A model generated the notes under the pieces. The model was not told the DNA's origin. It saw nothing but the letters and a program-made list of their open reading frames with translations, and did not search any database. Positions 4,734 through 5,696 of a stretch of 5,696 nucleotides of DNA are shown here, piece by piece (positions within the stretch are counted from its first letter, which is position 1; each line of letters opens with the position of its first letter). This DNA is from Treponema sp. (GTDB taxonomy: Bacteria > Spirochaetota > Spirochaetia > Treponematales > Breznakiellaceae): the NCBI GenBank assembly GCA_009786625.1, contig WQRT01000136.1, positions 1 through 5,696 on the forward strand. The letters run 5' to 3'. The translations under genes were made by a program, and so were the position numbers.

Positions 4734-5696
4734 TTACTCAAACCTGAGACTATCAGTGATCGGTTTTTTCACGGCTCTGTGTGTCGGAATAACCGCCATG
4801 AATGACGCAAGCAGCGTCGCGGCGATTCCTGTTACGATGATCACCGGCACATTCCACGCGCTGCGGAAAACCGCCGACGTTCTGAAACCGATGCCGCCTT
4901 CCATTAAATCGCCCATCGCGCTGAAATCAATTCCGTATTTTACCATCGGATAATTTATAAGGCATCCGGCGATGATTCCCAAAACAGAACCCATGAATCC
5001 TAAAAATCCCGCTTCCAGCATATATGTGATGATCATCTGTCCGTTTGTCATGCCCATCGCGCGCATCATACCGATTTCTTTTGTGCGTTCAAGAATCGCA
5101 AGAAGAATCGTGTTGGAGATTCCAAGGAACGAAAGTAAAAGAAGAAGGAAAGCGATCATCTGAGGCGCTCCTGTCTGTAATGCTTCGTAACCAAGATACT
5201 CCGCCATGTATTCTTGCCATGTTCTAACGCCAAGCTCATCGGGCATTGAAAGCCCCATCGATGCAAGGCCGCGTTCCAGTGCGCTTGTGATCGCCGCGCC
5301 GCTTTCACTCGCGCCGGGTAATCTCGAATCGGGAACGCCTCTCTCTCTGATGATCAATTCCGTAACCGCGCCTTCGAGCATCATTCCCGCTTCATCCTGT
5401 AAAATATCAAGCGGAATGTACGCGGTGTTTCCGTTTGGAAGAGGCGCCGGGGAGTTTATCACTCCTGCTACCACTACTTCGTAAACTTGATTCACATGGC
5501 TTACCGCGCCTGAGTATCCCGCGCGGATCATCGCGTCAAGAACCTTCGCTAACTGCGCTTCGTCAGTTTCAATTAAAAGATACGCGTCCATAAAACTTTC
5601 ATATTCATAAGCCGCCCTCACGATTTCCCTGTCCTCGTTTCGAAGCGACGGCTGCAGCTCACCTTCCCACTTGTCGGCGCGAATTAATTCAGGCGC
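4734..5696 (-). CDS. ABC transporter permease, FtsX/MacB (LolC/E-like) family, 5' end missing
   Basis: The last 320 codons of a gene that enters from the right edge. A GTG at 5619-5621 is in frame, but the frame stays open through all 25 codons to the edge and no RBS precedes the GTG, so it is internal. TM1 and the start are outside the window. Visible parts, numbered from the edge, are a periplasmic domain (about 1-178), TM2 (180-202), ERTKEIGMMRAMGMTNGQM (213-231, the ATPase-contact loop typical of the family), TM3 (228-249) and TM4 (283-305), ending THRAVKKPITDSLRFE. Its loop closely resembles that of permease 2 (ER-x-KEIGMM in both), so the pair are paralogues. The 11-base gap implies co-transcription and probably coupled translation. 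The partner ATPase (LolD/MacB-NBD-like) is expected upstream. Confidence 0.9.
   Translation of the reverse strand, partial: APELIRADKWEGELQPSLRNEDREIVRAAYEYESFMDAYLLIETDEAQLAKVLDAMIRAGYSGAVSHVNQVYEVVVAGVINSPAPLPNGNTAYIPLDILQDEAGMMLEGAVTELIIRERGVPDSRLPGASESGAAITSALERGLASMGLSMPDELGVRTWQEYMAEYLGYEALQTGAPQMIAFLLLLLSFLGISNTILLAILERTKEIGMMRAMGMTNGQMIITYMLEAGFLGFMGSVLGIIAGCLINYPMVKYGIDFSAMGDLMEGGIGFRTSAVFRSAWNVPVIIVTGIAATLLASFMAVIPTHRAVKKPITDSLRFE

Noticed and set aside
5619..5621. GTG as the start of the right-hand permease
   Set aside because: The reading frame is open for 25 further codons to the window edge, there is no RBS, and starting here would leave out TM1 that every family member needs.

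Overview
The window most likely comes from a Gram-negative, double-membraned bacterium, and a Treponema-like spirochaete is my best guess. The reasons are strong GGAGG-type ribosome binding sites, a TTGACT/GATAAT-type promoter, signal peptides ending in Ala-Gln, a LolA-like periplasmic protein, a beta-barrel protein ending in Phe, and an exported caspase-like protein. The RBS and promoter style argue against Bacteroidota, but the assignment is an inference from style and not from a marker gene.

All five recognisable genes lie on the minus strand, so transcription runs right to left. From the right edge come two FtsX/MacB-type ABC transporter permeases (the first truncated by the window edge, the second complete), 11 bases apart. 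A secreted LolA-like protein of the COG2834 'outer membrane lipoprotein-sorting' type follows, then a predicted 394-residue outer-membrane beta-barrel. Together they look like one envelope-export operon: permeases in the inner membrane, a soluble carrier in the periplasm and a barrel in the outer membrane. No ATPase is visible; it would be expected upstream, beyond the right edge. The substrate (lipoprotein or lipid) is not shown by the sequence.

The two gaps inside this operon (about 2445-2585 and 3327-3450) each carry a copy of a related foldback repeat. Each has G-run blocks (TTAGGG/TATAGGG-like) on one side, C-run blocks on the other and an identical 15-base segment, TAGTGTTGTTGTTTG, in the left arm.

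Left of the barrel gene is about 950 bases without a credible gene (313-1259). It holds a 37-base tandem repeat of about 2.5 copies (1141-1231) and two copies of an unrecognised palindromic element of 242 and 244 bases (452-693 and 823-1066). The two elements are inverted relative to each other, yet the 51 bases on their left sides match in direct orientation, which suggests inversion between the terminal arms.

At the left edge is the 5' part of a minus-strand gene for a secreted caspase-like (peptidase C14) protein. It has its own predicted promoter and RBS and is probably a separate transcription unit. No RNA genes, CRISPR arrays or transposase genes were seen.
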